Source of the DNA: Leptodactylus fallax
Lineage: Eukaryota > Chordata > Amphibia > Anura > Leptodactylidae
Length of the DNA stretch: 64,000 bases
Direction: 5' to 3'
Assembly (NCBI GenBank): GCA_947044405.1
Contig: CAMRHE010000028.1
Coordinates: 3,951,501 to 4,015,500, forward strand
The notes beneath the pieces are model-generated. The model made no database searches and was not told the origin of the DNA. It was given only the letters and a program-made list of their open reading frames with translations. Positions 1 through 12,934 of this stretch are shown here, in pieces. Position 1 is the first letter of the stretch. Every line of letters starts with the position of its first letter. Made by a program: the position numbers and the translations under genes.

Positions 1-282
1 CATTGATCCAGTTGGGCCCAGGTTTAACAAACTTTTACCAGTCATTATCTAAAACACAAGTTGTCTGTATAGAGGGGCTGGCTCTTGTTTCATGGGCATC
101 TGTTATAAGCCCAAATTTTTGTGTCATCATACATGAAAGTGTTAAATTTAGTGCACTTTATTAGTCATAGCTAAACAAAAAAAAATCATGTATGATATTG
201 GTTACTGCCACTTTAAAAGGAGAACATGGTCTTCAACACTGTCATAGTTGGGCGCTCTTGCTGAGCTATCCTAAAATCTTAA

Positions 283-890
283 AGAGAATGTGTCACCAGA
301 AAAAAAGACCTATTTAAAAAATAAATAAAGAGTAACATTTTTTAAAGAATTTTTGGTGAGGTTTCTAAAAATATTTCATGTTATTATATATATTTTAAAA
401 AATTGCTAGAAATCCTGAAGTTCTGACTCTGACTACTAAGTCAAATAAAATGTTCAGAAGTCCTGTTTTCTGTAGAAGATTACTTTGCAGCGGTCACCTC
501 ACTTACAACACATTGATGATCACAGTGATCATGTATATATAGATAAGACACAGAATCCACCAGTCACAATAGGTGATATCACATCTTATCTACACAATGA
601 CCTCTGCACAGGTCACAGAGCAGGCCTAGAAAACTCTCCCATAGAAGTCAATAGGGTCTGCTCCAGATCATTGTGTCTATGGTCCATGGTCCATCTCCAG
701 GAGACAGGAATTCACAGACTATTTTCAGCTTAGTGGTAAGAGGCGGAATTGCAAGATTTTTTTTATTTTTTTTAAATATAGATAATAACATGGAAAATTA
801 AAAACAACATGACCAATAATTCTTTAAAAAATATGTTTATCATTAAGATGTGATTTAAACAATAGGTCATTTGCTGGCGACACTTTCCCT
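283..890. mobile_element. TTAA-flanked inverted-repeat element, copy 1
   Basis: TTAA at 279-282 and 891-894 brackets ends AGAGAATGTGTCACCAG and, inverted, AGGGAAAGTGTCGCCAG, each leading into a GACCTATT arm. No transposase. A TTAA target points to the piggyBac or Kolobok superfamilies. The family recurs at 22168, 39520, 42031 and 58441. Confidence 0.75.
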
Positions 891-1021
891 TTAAGCTGGC
901 CATACACATGTGATTCATGTCGACCAATCCACTGCTCTCAGTAGGACCAGCCATCTAATCTGTTTGGGGTTGTCCTGACTCTTCCCTGAAACCAGAGGTT
1001 GTAGGAGATAAAGATTGGGCT

Positions 1022-1240
1022 CAGGGGTGTAGCTATAGGGGGTGCAGAGATAGCAGTCACTACCGGGCCCTGAACCCTGGAGGGCCCCAAAGGTCCACAT
1101 ATAATATGCCACTACTCTCTATGGCACAAGATAGTTAGGGGCTCCATTACAGATTTTGCATTGGGGCTCAGGAGCTTCATTTTTATCTCTGATTGGGCTG
1201 TTGTATTTCAACATGCCCGATCCATTTGTTCCCAGGATGA
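1022..1240 (+). repeat. Dispersed repeat, GTGTAGCTATAGGGGG family
   Basis: GGGTGTAGCTATAGGGGGTG through TTTTGCATTGGGGCTCAGGA. Related copies are at 15782, 28528 and, inverted, 21240. Class unknown. Confidence 0.6.
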
Positions 1241-1791
1241 TAAGCCACTGCCATAGGTGTATGTGTAGGGCCGGCCTAAGGTTTTTGGGTAATATCATTG
1301 TGCTTGTAATGTTATTAGATAGGACCTGAAGCATCTACACAAGGTGTGATATACTGTCGTAGTACCATGGCGGGATGTCTCGGTGGGTGGTCCTCAAATT
1401 ATGGATTCTGAACTCCCCTGCACCGCTATGGTATATAACACAGGCAGGAGATAGACATCAACGACAAGACTTGTCTGCAGTTCCTCATCCGTAAGCCGCG
1501 CCATAGCTGCCCACCAGAACATCGATCCACTTACTGCCCATATTTTCAATACAAGTATCTCTTCGACATGTCAGCACTTCCAAATGTCACTTTCTTTTCG
1601 GTTCTGCGCCCTTCCCCTCCATACTGACTGATGTTATTGTCATGAAGCAAAAAGTGACAATAGCTTCACATCTGCGGAGACAGGCGATGCCACGGGTCAC
1701 TGTCCACAAGTGGATACACCTGCGCAACGTGCAAGATTTACTTGACTTGTAGAGCAAGATCCAAGACATAACTTGTATTCAGCTTCTAACT

Positions 1792-1850
1792 ATAGTGACG
1801 TGCAAAAAATTTAGGCAGGGGTGAAAAACATGCTGCGAAGTAAGGCCCAT
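1792..1850. mobile_element. Short Tc1/mariner-like terminus
   Basis: GACGTGCAAAAAATTTAGGC with the following AAACATGCTGCG matches the outer end of the 20070 element. Too short to classify alone. Confidence 0.45.
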
Positions 1851-2261
1851 GCACACGAACAAACTTGTTTCAAGCCGTGTGGTCGTTCCCTTCATTCCTG
1901 GATGAGAGCATTTTCCCTGCAGGCAAACAGTGGGTTAAGTGTGGGACTGAGCAGTCCAGTTTTTCTCATATCCTTGAATCCTGATTTTCCAGATTATGGG
2001 AAAAATCCTTTTGTTTTAGTTAATGACTCATTTACCTAATTGCGGAGATTTCATTTCACTCTTTGTTTGGGTCTTTCATGGGAAATCTTCACTTACCACC
2101 AGGTTATCTACCTGTGCTTGGCTGCAGATAAGACGCTCATTCTTAAAGGGCCACGGAGTCATGGAGGACCCTGTGGATTAGGGATAAGGGGTCCTTATCA
2201 AGTAGGAGAAGATAAGGTGCGTGTTCTCTGTGGCCATTAGTCAGGACACACTGACACCTGT

Positions 2262-2520
2262 CCTAGCAATGATGGGTCTGATTTGGGGTCTGTATTAGTT
2301 TAGGGGTCTGGTCCGGGGTCTGTAATTATCTAAGGGGTCTGATATGGGGTCTGTATTAGTTAAAAGGGTCTGGTCTGGGATCCGTATTAATTTAAGGGGT
2401 CTGATACGGGCTATATATTAATTTAGAGAGTCTTTGTTAATTTTTGGTCTGGTCTGGGATCTGATTTTATTTTTGGGTCTGCTCTGGGGCCTGTACTCAT
2501 GTTGGGGTGAAATAATGGGG
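2262..2520 (+). repeat. Degenerate tandem repeat of GGGGTCTG units
   Basis: GGGGTCTGATATGGGGTCTGTATTAGTT-like units of about 55 bp, four to five times, with much divergence. Confidence 0.7.
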
Positions 2521-3029
2521 GTTTTATGCACTTTTCTTATTCCAAACTCCCCGGATTGGGGCCCCAGTATGATAAACTGTTGAGCATGTTACGATTTGGG
2601 CACCATTTAATACATCTCATCTTGGATTCTCCCTAATATGTAATAAATGGACATGGCTTGTGTGTCGTGTTATTGTGACGTCGCTGTCACAATCTGAGGA
2701 GAGAATTGTCCATTTCACAGCTGAACCCAAACACATCTGCTCAGACCCCATCACCCGCTCTCATCTTCTAGTAAGATCAAGCTATTTTTTCCCTCCTGTT
2801 CCTCAGTTCTGACACAATGGTTTTCAGATGACAGATATTCTGTTGTACTTGGCAGGATTCAGCTGTTCTCACAGGGTGTGCCTCCATAGTTCAAGTGCTG
2901 ATACAAACCTTACAAGACGTTCCAGCCACATGTTGTTATGACGTGACCCATCTGTAGAGAACAGTAGTCTGGATTATCTGGTGCCAGATTAAAGGAATGT
3001 TACTCTTTATTTATTTATTATTTATTTAT

Positions 3030-3280
3030 AATGCTTACTTGTATAGCACCATCATATTCCGCAGCGCTTTACAGACATTGACAGTCACTGTCCCACATAG
3101 GGCTCACAATCTATATTCCCTATCAGTATGTCTTTGGCGTGTGGGAGGAAATCGGAGTACCCGGAGGAAACCTGCGCAAACACGGGGAGAACATACAAAC
3201 TCCTTGCAGATGTTGTCCTTGGCAGGATTCAAACCCAAGACTCCAGTGCTGCAGTGCTAACCACTGAGCCACCATGCTGC
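3030..3280. repeat. Dispersed vertebrate repeat (LINE-tail-like)
   Basis: Contains ATAGCACCATCATATTCCGC, GTGGGAGGAAATCGGAGTAC, ACACGGGGAGAACATACAAA and CTAACCACTGAGCCACCATG, a string of motifs widespread in fish and frog genomes and often annotated as L2-type LINE tail. The class is from memory. Shorter relatives are at 5895-5930, 26398-26440 and 29660-29850. Confidence 0.6.
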
Positions 3281-3349
3281 ATGTGACTGTATACATGATC
3301 ATAAATAGCATATATAGCCAATGTATTTACTTGATGGCTGGTTTTGATG

Positions 3350-3780
3350 ATCTGGGTCATTGATGTGATCACATGATATAGGACATTGATGGTGTGATCA
3401 TCACTGGGTCATTGATGGAGATCACATGATCTAGGACATTGTCATGATCATTACTGGGTCATTGATGGAGATCACATGATCTAGGACATTGATGTCATGA
3501 TCATTACTGGGTCATTGATGGAGATCACATGATCTAGGACATTGATGTCATGCTCATCACTGGGTCATTGATGGAGATCACATGATCTAGGACATTGATG
3601 TCATGATCATTACTGGGTCATTGATGGAGATCACATGATCTAGGACATTGATGTCATGATCATTACTGGGTCATTGATGGAGATCACATGATCTAGGACA
3701 TTGATGTCATGCTCATCACTGGGTCATTGATGGTGATCACATGATCTGGGTCATTGATGGCGATCACATCATCTGGAACA
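3350..3780 (+). repeat. 53-bp minisatellite, about eight units
   Basis: Unit GTCATTGATGGAGATCACATGATCTAGGAC... repeats every 53 bp with a few substitutions; an early unit lacks a few bases. It includes the near-palindromes GATCACATGATC and TCATGATCA. Confidence 0.9.
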
Positions 3781-4019
3781 TTTATGGCATATCCACCACT
3801 GGGACCAGTTCCGGACTGAGGTTCTTTGGGTCCACCAGATAAAGTGCTTTTGGTTGCCCACCTTCCAACAATCCCTTGGACCAGAGTACCGTTCCAATTT
3901 GCGTGTCTTCTGCTGTAGTATCATTGAGTGTTGAGCCTGGATCTACTGGAGGATTCTTTGGTACTCTGGTGGGCCAGTCCAACACTGACTGGGACCCACA
4001 TTTATCAGGACAACAGGGG

Positions 4020-4342
4020 AAATACCCTACAAGTGAATGAAGAGAACTGGGAAGGCGCTACATCCTTTCTGCTCATTGACAGGAGTCAGAGGACTCCCAT
4101 TCTCTAGAATGATGTAGGCCCCAGAGTTGCCTATCCGGGGGAGAGGTGAGTATAAGTGATTATTCTGACACTTTCCCTAGGCTTCCACTTGTTATACTCC
4201 AGGGTCTGAAAAGATACAAGAGTATAATAGGGGTTCACAGGTGGTGAACGCCAGAATTTTTGGGTTTGTGCTGAACCTCAAACTTTTTGAAAATTTGGAC
4301 AAATCTGATTTATTCCAAACCAGTTTTCTCATCTCTAGCATT
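4020..4342. mobile_element. Decayed hAT-like element
   Basis: Ends CCAGTTTTCTCATCTCTAG, which resembles the hAT MITE end at 41143, and carries a TATACTCCAGGGTCTG module shared with 43637-44691 and 44805-45380. Confidence 0.5.
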
Positions 4343-5018
4343 ATGTTGCTTTGGTTCCTGAACAAGTTTTCATGAAAGACACAATGACTTGTATGAGGCT
4401 ACAGCTAATAATATCCCCGTCATGTATGGGTGTGACTACTAACAATGACCAGATAACAATGCCATAAAGTAAATAACAGCAACGTAGTGATCCGTGCACA
4501 CCGCTCCTGCCGGCTGTGCACTGCATGCTGGGAGTAGAGCTGTACTATGGATATACTGTATGCAGAGATCACTCACTAATATAACAAATGATCAGATACA
4601 CAGAGCACACATCATATATACATTATCCCTCCAAGCCATAGAAAATAACAACTTGTAAGTGTCATATTCACTCCGAGACCAGCACAAACCAGACATAACA
4701 GTGTTTTTAGTGTTATTTCAGAACCTATAGAAGAAATATTGGATTGTCACTCGAAAGTGTAAGAATTTCTGTCTAGGTCACAATAAGAAGATTTATTACC
4801 TGCTGTCTGGAATCACAGTAAGTCGCCTCAATATATCACTGTCATCCCCTGCCGGGACTCGGCTCCATCAATGTCACCTGTCATTGTAGATACACATGAG
4901 GGAACCAAACCAGGGATCAGATGGGATACAGATGTGGTGGCCGCCATGTAGGAGACTGGCGTATATAATCATTATCAAAGTACGTGAGAAAGACTAGGGC
5001 ACAGAATGTAATGGACAG

Positions 5019-5114
5019 ACAGAGATAGATTAGATAGATAGATAGATAGATAGAGATAGACATACAGAGATAATAGATAGATATTAGATAGATAGATAGA
5101 TAGATAGATAGATG

Positions 5115-5167
<53 letters not shown>

Positions 5168-5302
5168 GTCAATAAAGTTTACTGTATTTTCCCTTTTTTT
5201 CAACCTGTGGAGTGCTCCCTTTTTTGGGGGATTTTATTGTGGATAGGTCCTTGGCTTGGATCTTGGATAAATAGACAATGAGAGGTAGATAGATACTGTA
5301 GT

Positions 5303-5336
<34 letters not shown>

Positions 5337-5500
5337 TGATTGATATATAGATACAATATATATATATCCATATTACAGATAAATGATAAAAGATCAAAAT
5401 AATATGAACAGAGAGAGAGAGAGAGAGGGAAGATAGACAGAAAGATAAATAATATTCTTAGTATTAATGGTAATAATAATGCTATTTACTTTTGTGAGGG

Positions 5501-5551
<51 letters not shown>

Positions 5552-5962
5552 AAATACAACAACAAGTACAATAAATGCAAAACTAACAAGATGACCAACC
5601 TGATACAAGTAGGAAAGAGGATCCTGCCTGCCATAGACATTGATATTATTTTATAAGCAAATAGATAATGATTTATTTATTCATTTCTCTTGCTCTAGGT
5701 TCACACTGGCGTTCGGGTTTCCATTCTTTGGGTCTTCTTGGGGACCCAAAAAAACGGAAACGCAATCACTTAAAAAGCAATTACCCGCGGAAAAATGCAG
5801 TGCTTACAGGACTTTTCTCCTCGCATTTTTCAAGGGTATTGAGGGATGGAATCCCTGAAAGGGCAACCAGCACAGGTGTGAACCTAGCCTTAGCTGTATA
5901 GCACCAACATATTCTGCAGAGCTTTATAAAGATCAAAATAATATGAACAGAAAGAAAGGGAT

Positions 5963-6009
<47 letters not shown>
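5019..6009 (+). repeat. GATA and TA microsatellite cluster
   Basis: (GATA)n at 5019-5167, 5284-5337 and 5966-6009, and (TA)n at 5504-5547, with a MITE between. Tyr/Ile/Ser-rich frames on the minus strand are artefacts of the repeat. Confidence 0.95.
5694..5891. mobile_element. Short inverted-repeat MITE
   Basis: CTCTAGGTTCACACTGG at the left and GTGTGAACCTAGCCTTAG at the right, with a 170-bp body. It lies between two GATA tracts. Confidence 0.6.
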
Positions 6010-6099
6010 GTGTATCAGCGGTGTATATATAATAACAGACAGCGGATAATTCTATGTGTGTTTATCTTTGTGTCTTGTAAACTTTCCATGAGCCGTGTC

Positions 6100-6391
6100 C
6101 TGCAGTTGAACATGAAATTGATCACCCCCTCCCTCCTCTCTGCCAGATCACACAGGGAAGGGCAGACAGGCATTGTCACTGAGCCAATGGCCAGGGCCTG
6201 TAATCCTGAGCGCCTCCCTGTGGGCGGTGATGCTGGACTGTTCTGAGCAGGATCCCTTGTTGTGTCTGCACTAATGTATTCAGTGCTCTCAGAGCTGCAG
6301 AGCTGCTGCTCACACATTATACAATACACAGTGTGGGGATTCATTCCTGCTGGATACTGTATCGTGACGGAGCAGCCTATGGAGTAACAAG
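6100..6391 (+). promoter_or_regulatory. Candidate promoter and first exon of LYPD6
   Basis: The region holds a CCAAT-box-like GAGCCAATGG (about 6180), a GC-box-like GTGGGCGG (about 6222), then non-repetitive sequence ending in a plausible donor AACAAG|GTGGGT at 6391/6392. No coding potential is convincing on either strand. It is on the right strand and far enough upstream to start a long first LYPD6 intron. This is inference; the real first exon may lie outside the window. Confidence 0.33.
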
Positions 6392-6911
6392 GTGGGTGAT
6401 GGGGGCACATGAGGGTCCTAGGTTGGATATGTCATTGCCTGCCTCCGACGATAATCTCTTTCTAAGTAATTTCTCTTACTTGTTGGTGTCAGCACAGAAC
6501 TTTCTGTGACTATAGACTACTGTAACCTGTCCTCGTATCATACACTATGACGTGGTTGTGTGTATGCGCTGTCCAGTCTCTGCACCTTCTAAAGTTATAC
6601 CCAACAGGTAGGCCCAAGAGGTACTGATGAGTCGGACTACATTATCACTCGTCCTCGTAACCAGGTTCTCTGCAGTGACAAAAGAATTGTTCACCATCAT
6701 TTCAATTAGTTCTTTTGATCCAGAAAGTTGATTGGATATGCCTAAAACTTCCTCTCCGTCATTGTCGCATTTATTGTAGCATTTAGCCAAAGTTGACTTA
6801 GTATTTATCACGCAAAAAACTTTTATCCGCATTGATTTGTTCTACAGTCGTAATGTTTGTCCTCGAAGGTTGTTTATAGATAGGGTGAGCAAGTCTTGGC
6901 AGTTATGTCAG

Positions 6912-7205
6912 GGTTGTGGGTGTAGGGCGGTCCGCAGAATGGGCACCATGGGTCAATGTACTAAGATTATGCCTAGATCTAAAAGAGTTTTAGGGTTATT
7001 AGGTTGCCAGCCTTGTGGGTGTAGGGTGGTACACAGAACAGGAACCATGGGTCAATGTACTAAGATTATACCTAAATCTAAAAGAATTCTAGGGTTATTT
7101 GGTATCCAGCTTTGTGGGTATAGGGTGTTATGTTGAATGGGCACCATGGGTCAACATACTAAGATTATGCTTAGATCAGAAAGAGTTATTTAGGGTTATT
7201 AGGTG
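6912..7205 (+). repeat. 99-bp tandem repeat, three units
   Basis: ACCATGGGTCAATGTACTAA recurs at 6945, 7044 and 7143 with GGGTTATTAGG-type spacers. The open frame over it is a product of the 99-bp period. Confidence 0.9.
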
Positions 7206-7489
7206 ACCTTCGTCTATGTGTCTTCACCTCAATGCCAGGTTGCTGTCCATAAAGGTATTTTGCCTGTAGCAAAACATGCGGCTCAACAACTGTCAGGACA
7301 TTCTGGGAGTTTTAGTTCCCTTAAATTGCCGTCAACAATTGACCTATTGAGTACAGGAGTGTTAACTATATAATCCCCGCACTTAATTGTATAATTACAT
7401 GTTAATAAACTGGAGGGCTTTGCTGTTAATTATCTTGGATGCTAATGATATTAACCCCTTGTACCCTGAGGCACATGGCTCACTGTATG

Positions 7490-7810
7490 CCATTGCCAAT
7501 GTTTTATTGTGAAGGGCCCCCTAGCACTTCTCTCCTTTATTCTAATGTATGGGACTCCTTGTAGGGCCCTGATATTTTTATATAAGGGTTCCCTTTTATT
7601 TTAATATGTATGTTCTTGTAATCTAATAACTGGGCCCCTTGTAGTGTAATGCAGAGGGCCCCATTGTATAGCAGTATAGAAGCTTTAAGCATTTTTCTAG
7701 GGTCCTTCTTGCTCTAATGGACAAGGTTCCTAATATCTTACATACTGAGCCCCTATACTCTAATGTAGTGTCCCTTTGTATTTCTGGCCCCTTGCGTTAG
7801 ATTTTACCAG
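7490..7810 (+). repeat. Degenerate tandem repeat of GGGCCCC-type units
   Basis: Repeating phrases such as GGGCCCCTTGTAGTGTAATG and ATTCTAATGTATGGGACTCC recur every 50-60 bp. Very worn. Confidence 0.5.
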
Positions 7811-9800
7811 GCTCCATGAATTGTAACCAAGCCATGACCATGTTAGAATAACATTTACAGACTGTTTATACAATGACCCTACACAATGATATATATATAT
7901 ATACATGTACGTGCTCTGCTCGGTAGGATATCTCAGAGCTCAGAGTCTTCCTCTTTCATACATAGACTTGGGCTAAGTTTTTGGAATTTGATATTTGCCT
8001 TTGTTGCTTCTGTTTAGGTTGGTTGTATATTGTATAAGTGCACTACAAGTCCTGGGCAGGGCTCACTATAGCGTAGGCTGACATACAGGACTATTACGGA
8101 AGACGGCCATGGTGTTTTTTTAGACTCAAAAATTTGCCCGAAGTCAGTGAGAAATCTGATATTGTTTACTAATGGTTCTAACATGGGAGATTCTCCAAAT
8201 ATCTATCCTCTGCCTCGTACTTTATGTGTATACTCTGATACATTTATGGGTGAATATTAGAAAGTTCCAAGAATTTTTTTAGATGACTATTTTAAGGTGA
8301 TGAAATATTTTTCTTCCAAACCTATTGCTTCAGCACTGTAGACATAAAGACACAATGGGTGAGGGTCGGAGAACCGATGATGTCATCAGATTGATAGTTG
8401 GTGTAATAGTCATGTACTCTCCTCGAACAAACAGTATGAAAGTGAGCCTAGCCGGGCCATATCCTGCTCATTCTAGAGGGCATCCAGATGACAATCCAGA
8501 ACTCGGCGGATCCGGAGATTCTATGTCACAACATATATTACATATTAATATAGAGAATGCCTGGAACGTCCACATAGGCCGACACATGATTTACAAGAGT
8601 AGTACATTTTCACAGAAATTTCTAAAAGAAGTGAACAAATGTAGTCAAGGTCAGACTAAAGGTGTGCACCTTTAATGGCTGCCGGCTGAACAGTTATTCC
8701 ATGCAACTCCCATGTACACATGCACTCTCGGTGTCCACAATTGGGAGAGAAGAGTAAGCCACCGCCAGACACCTTTGGTGGAGGCTTATCTTCCAAGGAG
8801 ACATCTATGGATCAGGCATGTTAAAAGTCAACATAATTTTTGAGTCAGGAGGCCCCGATATCCATAAGATAGTCACCTGGTCCTGGTTCAACCAACTTTA
8901 TTCTTATGTAGTTGAAGACCATAACTCACAAAAAGAGCAGAGGAACCTCAGTGGGCCAGGCTGGGATGCACCAATGGGCTTCAAAGGGCATTTTTCTGGG
9001 GTCATTGGTGGTCCAGGGGTCAGACTCCAGTGATCAGACACTTATCCTCTATAGGGTATAATTGTCATCAGTAGGAGAACCCTTTTAATACAACAAGGTC
9101 CCAAAGGTCAACTTTTTGAAGATGACTTTGAAGTCAACCAAAGCTACTATGTCCTCTGCGTGTAAATTGTACAATATCCTGGTTATCCTTTGTCCGTGAT
9201 AATCTGGTTTTGTGACTTGTGGTTGCGGTGAACAGCGACGTCCTTAAATACAGTGAAAAGTTATGTAAAGCACGCTGTGACAACTCACAGTGACACTTCT
9301 AATATACGTCATCGGCCTGAAAACCATTCAGTCAGGATACAACCAGCCCACAGGCCCAGGCAACAGGAGCAGATTTCATTTTCTTAAGGTACGTTCTGGA
9401 TTCCTGGCCTAGGTCACTTCAGGTGTGCAAAACATTATTTAACCCCTTCACGACAAAAGCCATCATGAATTTCAGCAATTTGTGCCGAGCACCTGTTACA
9501 TGGATGCAACACATTTTTTGTTAGGATATTGATCACATTTATTATAGGTTATTTTATGATTTTGTAAAGTTATAGATTTTTTGTTGTAAATCATGTCCAA
9601 GTGTAAGTCATGAAGCTAACTTGGACCATATACAACAAATAGGTCTACTGTATATGGACTATAGACCAGTATAGGTAACCATAGTGCAGTCGTATTATGT
9701 GTACATTTTAGTGCCGCAATGGTTGTGCCCGATAATTGAGTCATTAAAGCTGATGTTAATCCACACCTGACCTATTGCTGGAGTCTGAAGCTACGGAAAT
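7811..9800. other. No gene seen
   Basis: Mixed sequence with a short TA run (7890-7902), a worn element start (GCTGCCGGCTGAACAGTTAT, 8677), and a frog-type TTAACCCCTTCACGAC phrase (9440). Confidence 0.45.
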
Positions 9801-9809
9801 TTCTATATG

Positions 9810-10007
9810 ATAGATAGATAGATAGATAGAGTAGATGAATATGATGAATAGATAGATAGAGATAGACTAGATAAATATGAGAGATATTTACAAAGACAGA
9901 GTAGATAAATAGGTAGATAGGCTAGATAAATTTGAGGTAGATATATGGATAGATAGATATATAGATAGTAGATAGATAGATAGATAGATAGATATAGGGA
10001 TAGATAG

Positions 10008-10045
<38 letters not shown>

Positions 10046-10235
10046 GTAGTTAGATGCAAGAAATATATAGATATATGGACTAGATAAATATGATGATAGA
10101 TAGATAAATAAATATGATGACTAGATAGATAGAGATAGACTAGATAAATACAAGAGATATATACAAAGATAGAGTAGATAAATAGGTAGATAGGCTAGAT
10201 AAATTTGAGGATAGTATATGGAAGATGGATAGATG

Positions 10236-10273
<38 letters not shown>
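9810..10273 (+). repeat. Compound GATA microsatellite
   Basis: Long GATA runs with interspersed ATAAATATGA phrases; an imperfect internal duplication of ATAGACTAGATAAATA is seen near 9857 and 10135. Confidence 0.95.
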
Positions 10274-10275
<2 letters not shown>

Positions 10276-10279
10276 TTTT

Positions 10280-12120
10280 TCCTATTGCAGAGCATTGTGG
10301 GACATATCATCGGGCTAGTGGGATGGGCTATCATAGAATATTGATGTTTATTTTGGGACTACTGGATAACACCTGCTGCTACATGAACAGATGAGAGCGC
10401 AATGTTTATAGGATGATAATACCCCCCATCCCCCCCATGTAACTGAGTCAATGAATGTCCTGAATGAGGCTATACAGGACTGTGTGAAGACATTTTGGAT
10501 GAGATCCAATATTAAACTTACTGGAAACTCTCAGACTAGGAAGTGCAGAATAAATTGGAATTTACAAGAAAATTAAGAAAATTGCAATTTATGGGGAAAA
10601 TCAATGTATAACATTGTGGAAAGATTATGTGATGGATTTGGGATTTTATTCTCTATCAGGAATTTATTTTGCTATTTTGATGTTAAAATGTGTGAAGGTT
10701 TAGGACACGTATTATAATACTATATACTGCTATATACTATGTACAATAAGCATCAAATATAGAACTATAGAATAAAAAAAGAATTTCAAACTAAACAAAT
10801 TAGACAATAAAATTGGAAATTGATGTGGAAAGAATTAAATATAATGACAGTTTTACGACTTTGCCTTTACAAATTTTTTAGTTTTTTTTTTCCCCTGGGC
10901 AAAAAAAAAAAATTAAAATATAGGGTGTGTATCATTACAAAGAACTCATTCTATTCAATGTAAATTAGGCATCTGAGATAGTCTGTGTGAAGAAATATGG
11001 TACATTTACACGTATGGTAGAATCAGTAGATTACTAACTGGGGTTTATTTTTTTATCATTTTATTTATGTCTTTATTTATTTTTTCATTTTTTTTAATTT
11101 TTCACATCCAATTTTAATTAGTTTGGGATTGTGGTGAAAGTATATGATGAATTAGGACACTTTCACACATGCTTTTGTAATGCAGATTTCCAAGCCAAAG
11201 TCAAAAGTCAGAAAGAAATATTCTACATATCGTTGTATTTTTTTTTTTTTTTACCCACTTTTGTTTTTTGGCTTCAACAACTGCATAAAAACTGCACAAA
11301 AACAGCACCTGTGACATGACGTGACGTTAGAGGCCTTAACATTTCTAGCGACTTGACCAGGCACCATTACTGCACTATTCTGAAATTTACAATTTTATTT
11401 TACACGTGTAACAAAATACAAAACACAAAAACTTCAAAGTCAAATCAGATTATTCTTTCATAATCTACAGTAAATATTTTACAACGCTTCATTTTAGACA
11501 TGAACAAAGGCACCTGCATTACTTTTATAGTAGTTTCTGACAAACTGACAGACAAAAATAATAAAAAAAAAAAAAATTTTAAACTTGGTACCTGCAAATA
11601 TTAAACCACCTTTAGGGGATTTGCTAGAACTTTTCCATAGCCATGTTTTTTTTTGCTTTTGTAGTATAATAATGAGAAAGGCAGTTGTCATCCAATAAGA
11701 AAGAATTCTTTCAATTTTAGAATTTTCAAACTTTTCTTGTAAAATTATAAAAACATTAATTTTTTTTACTCAACGTTTTACAGACAAATTAAAATTTGCC
11801 CGTACTTTAAAAAAATTTTTTTTTATAAGGCTTACAAAGTAATGAAGATTGTTTTTGTAAGTCCAGGTTCATCCTACTTATAGTAAGCTCATTCTATGGA
11901 AAAACTACAAGCAACCCACCATTTATGTTCATCTTAGTAAATGACAGGTTGCTTGTAGCAGATTACAGAGCGGGGCCACTTCAGTAAACATTTCATTTAT
12001 GGATGAAACCAGCTCCTGAGGGCTTGAATGGGTTCCCATATATGAAATCTAGCATTGTTGTATATGGCTGCCCGTTGCACTATGCCTCTTATCACTAAGC
12101 TATAGTCAATCGTCATATAG
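10280..12120. other. AT-rich stretch, no gene seen
   Basis: Many A and T homopolymers. No open frame resembles a protein and no repeat boundaries were found. Confidence 0.5.
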
Positions 12121-12129
12121 GAGTTATGA

Positions 12130-12852
12130 TAACCACACAGGTGCATAGCGGTGCTCAGTATGTTATCCATTTCATGCTTCCTTTTTGGTTTTCAAAAATT
12201 GTTTTTCAAAAATGATAGAATTTCAAGTTTAAAATTTATTACAATTCCTCGGAACTCTCGACAGTCTATGAGAGTGATTGTCTATACATGTGTATAGTGC
12301 AAGGTTGATTTACGTCTGTTATTCCAATATGTCAAAAAGTTCTATAAAATTCCAGGAAAACAAGGGTGAAAGGGCAACTGAGGATAAAACATTCAGCTCT
12401 TAGAGACGATGGGGGCATGAGGGTGTCGAAGTGAGAAATGGGTATGTCCCGGAATGTGGCCTGAGGTATTTTCTATCGTATAGAAAATGGAGGTTAAATG
12501 GGTAAAAATTTGCTTGTTTTGGCTTTTGACTGGGCCCAAGGAAGAAAAAATTGGGTGGTCTGAAAAATAATTTCTTTCAGTCAGAATTTTGGGATGTTAA
12601 TGATGACCTCAGGTGCATAGTGGCGCTAAGGTTGTTATCAGGTTTGTGCTTCCTTTTTGGTTTTACAAAGTGATAGAATTTCAAGTTATTTGCCGTGACC
12701 TAAACAAATTTATTACAACCCCTCGGGACTCTCTACAGACTATGAGAGGGATTGTCTATACACGTGCATAGTGCAAGGTCTGTTATTGCAATATGTCAAA
12801 AGTTCTAGAAAATTCCAAGAGAACAAGGGTGAAAGGGCAACTGAGAATAAAC
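12130..12852 (+). repeat. Direct duplication of about 260 bp, 472 bp apart
   Basis: 12130-12390 and 12602-12852 share GTGCATAG, GCTTCCTTTTTGGTTTT, GATAGAATTTCAAGTT, CTATGAGAG and ACAAGGGTGAAAGGGCAACT in the same order, at roughly 85% identity by eye. Confidence 0.8.
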
Positions 12853-12934
12853 CCCCATGTGGCTCTAAACCATAAGTCCCCAACCTTTTGTTCACTGTGA
12901 ACTACGTTCAGCTTTGACTGATGAGAGCCACATT

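Noticed and set aside
6015..6410. 131-codon minus-strand frame
   Set aside because: Unrecognisable translation opposite the candidate first exon; best explained by chance in a GC-balanced patch.
6545..6832. 95-codon minus-strand frame with an ordinary-looking composition
   Set aside because: No motif or splice context I can recognise; kept out for lack of evidence.
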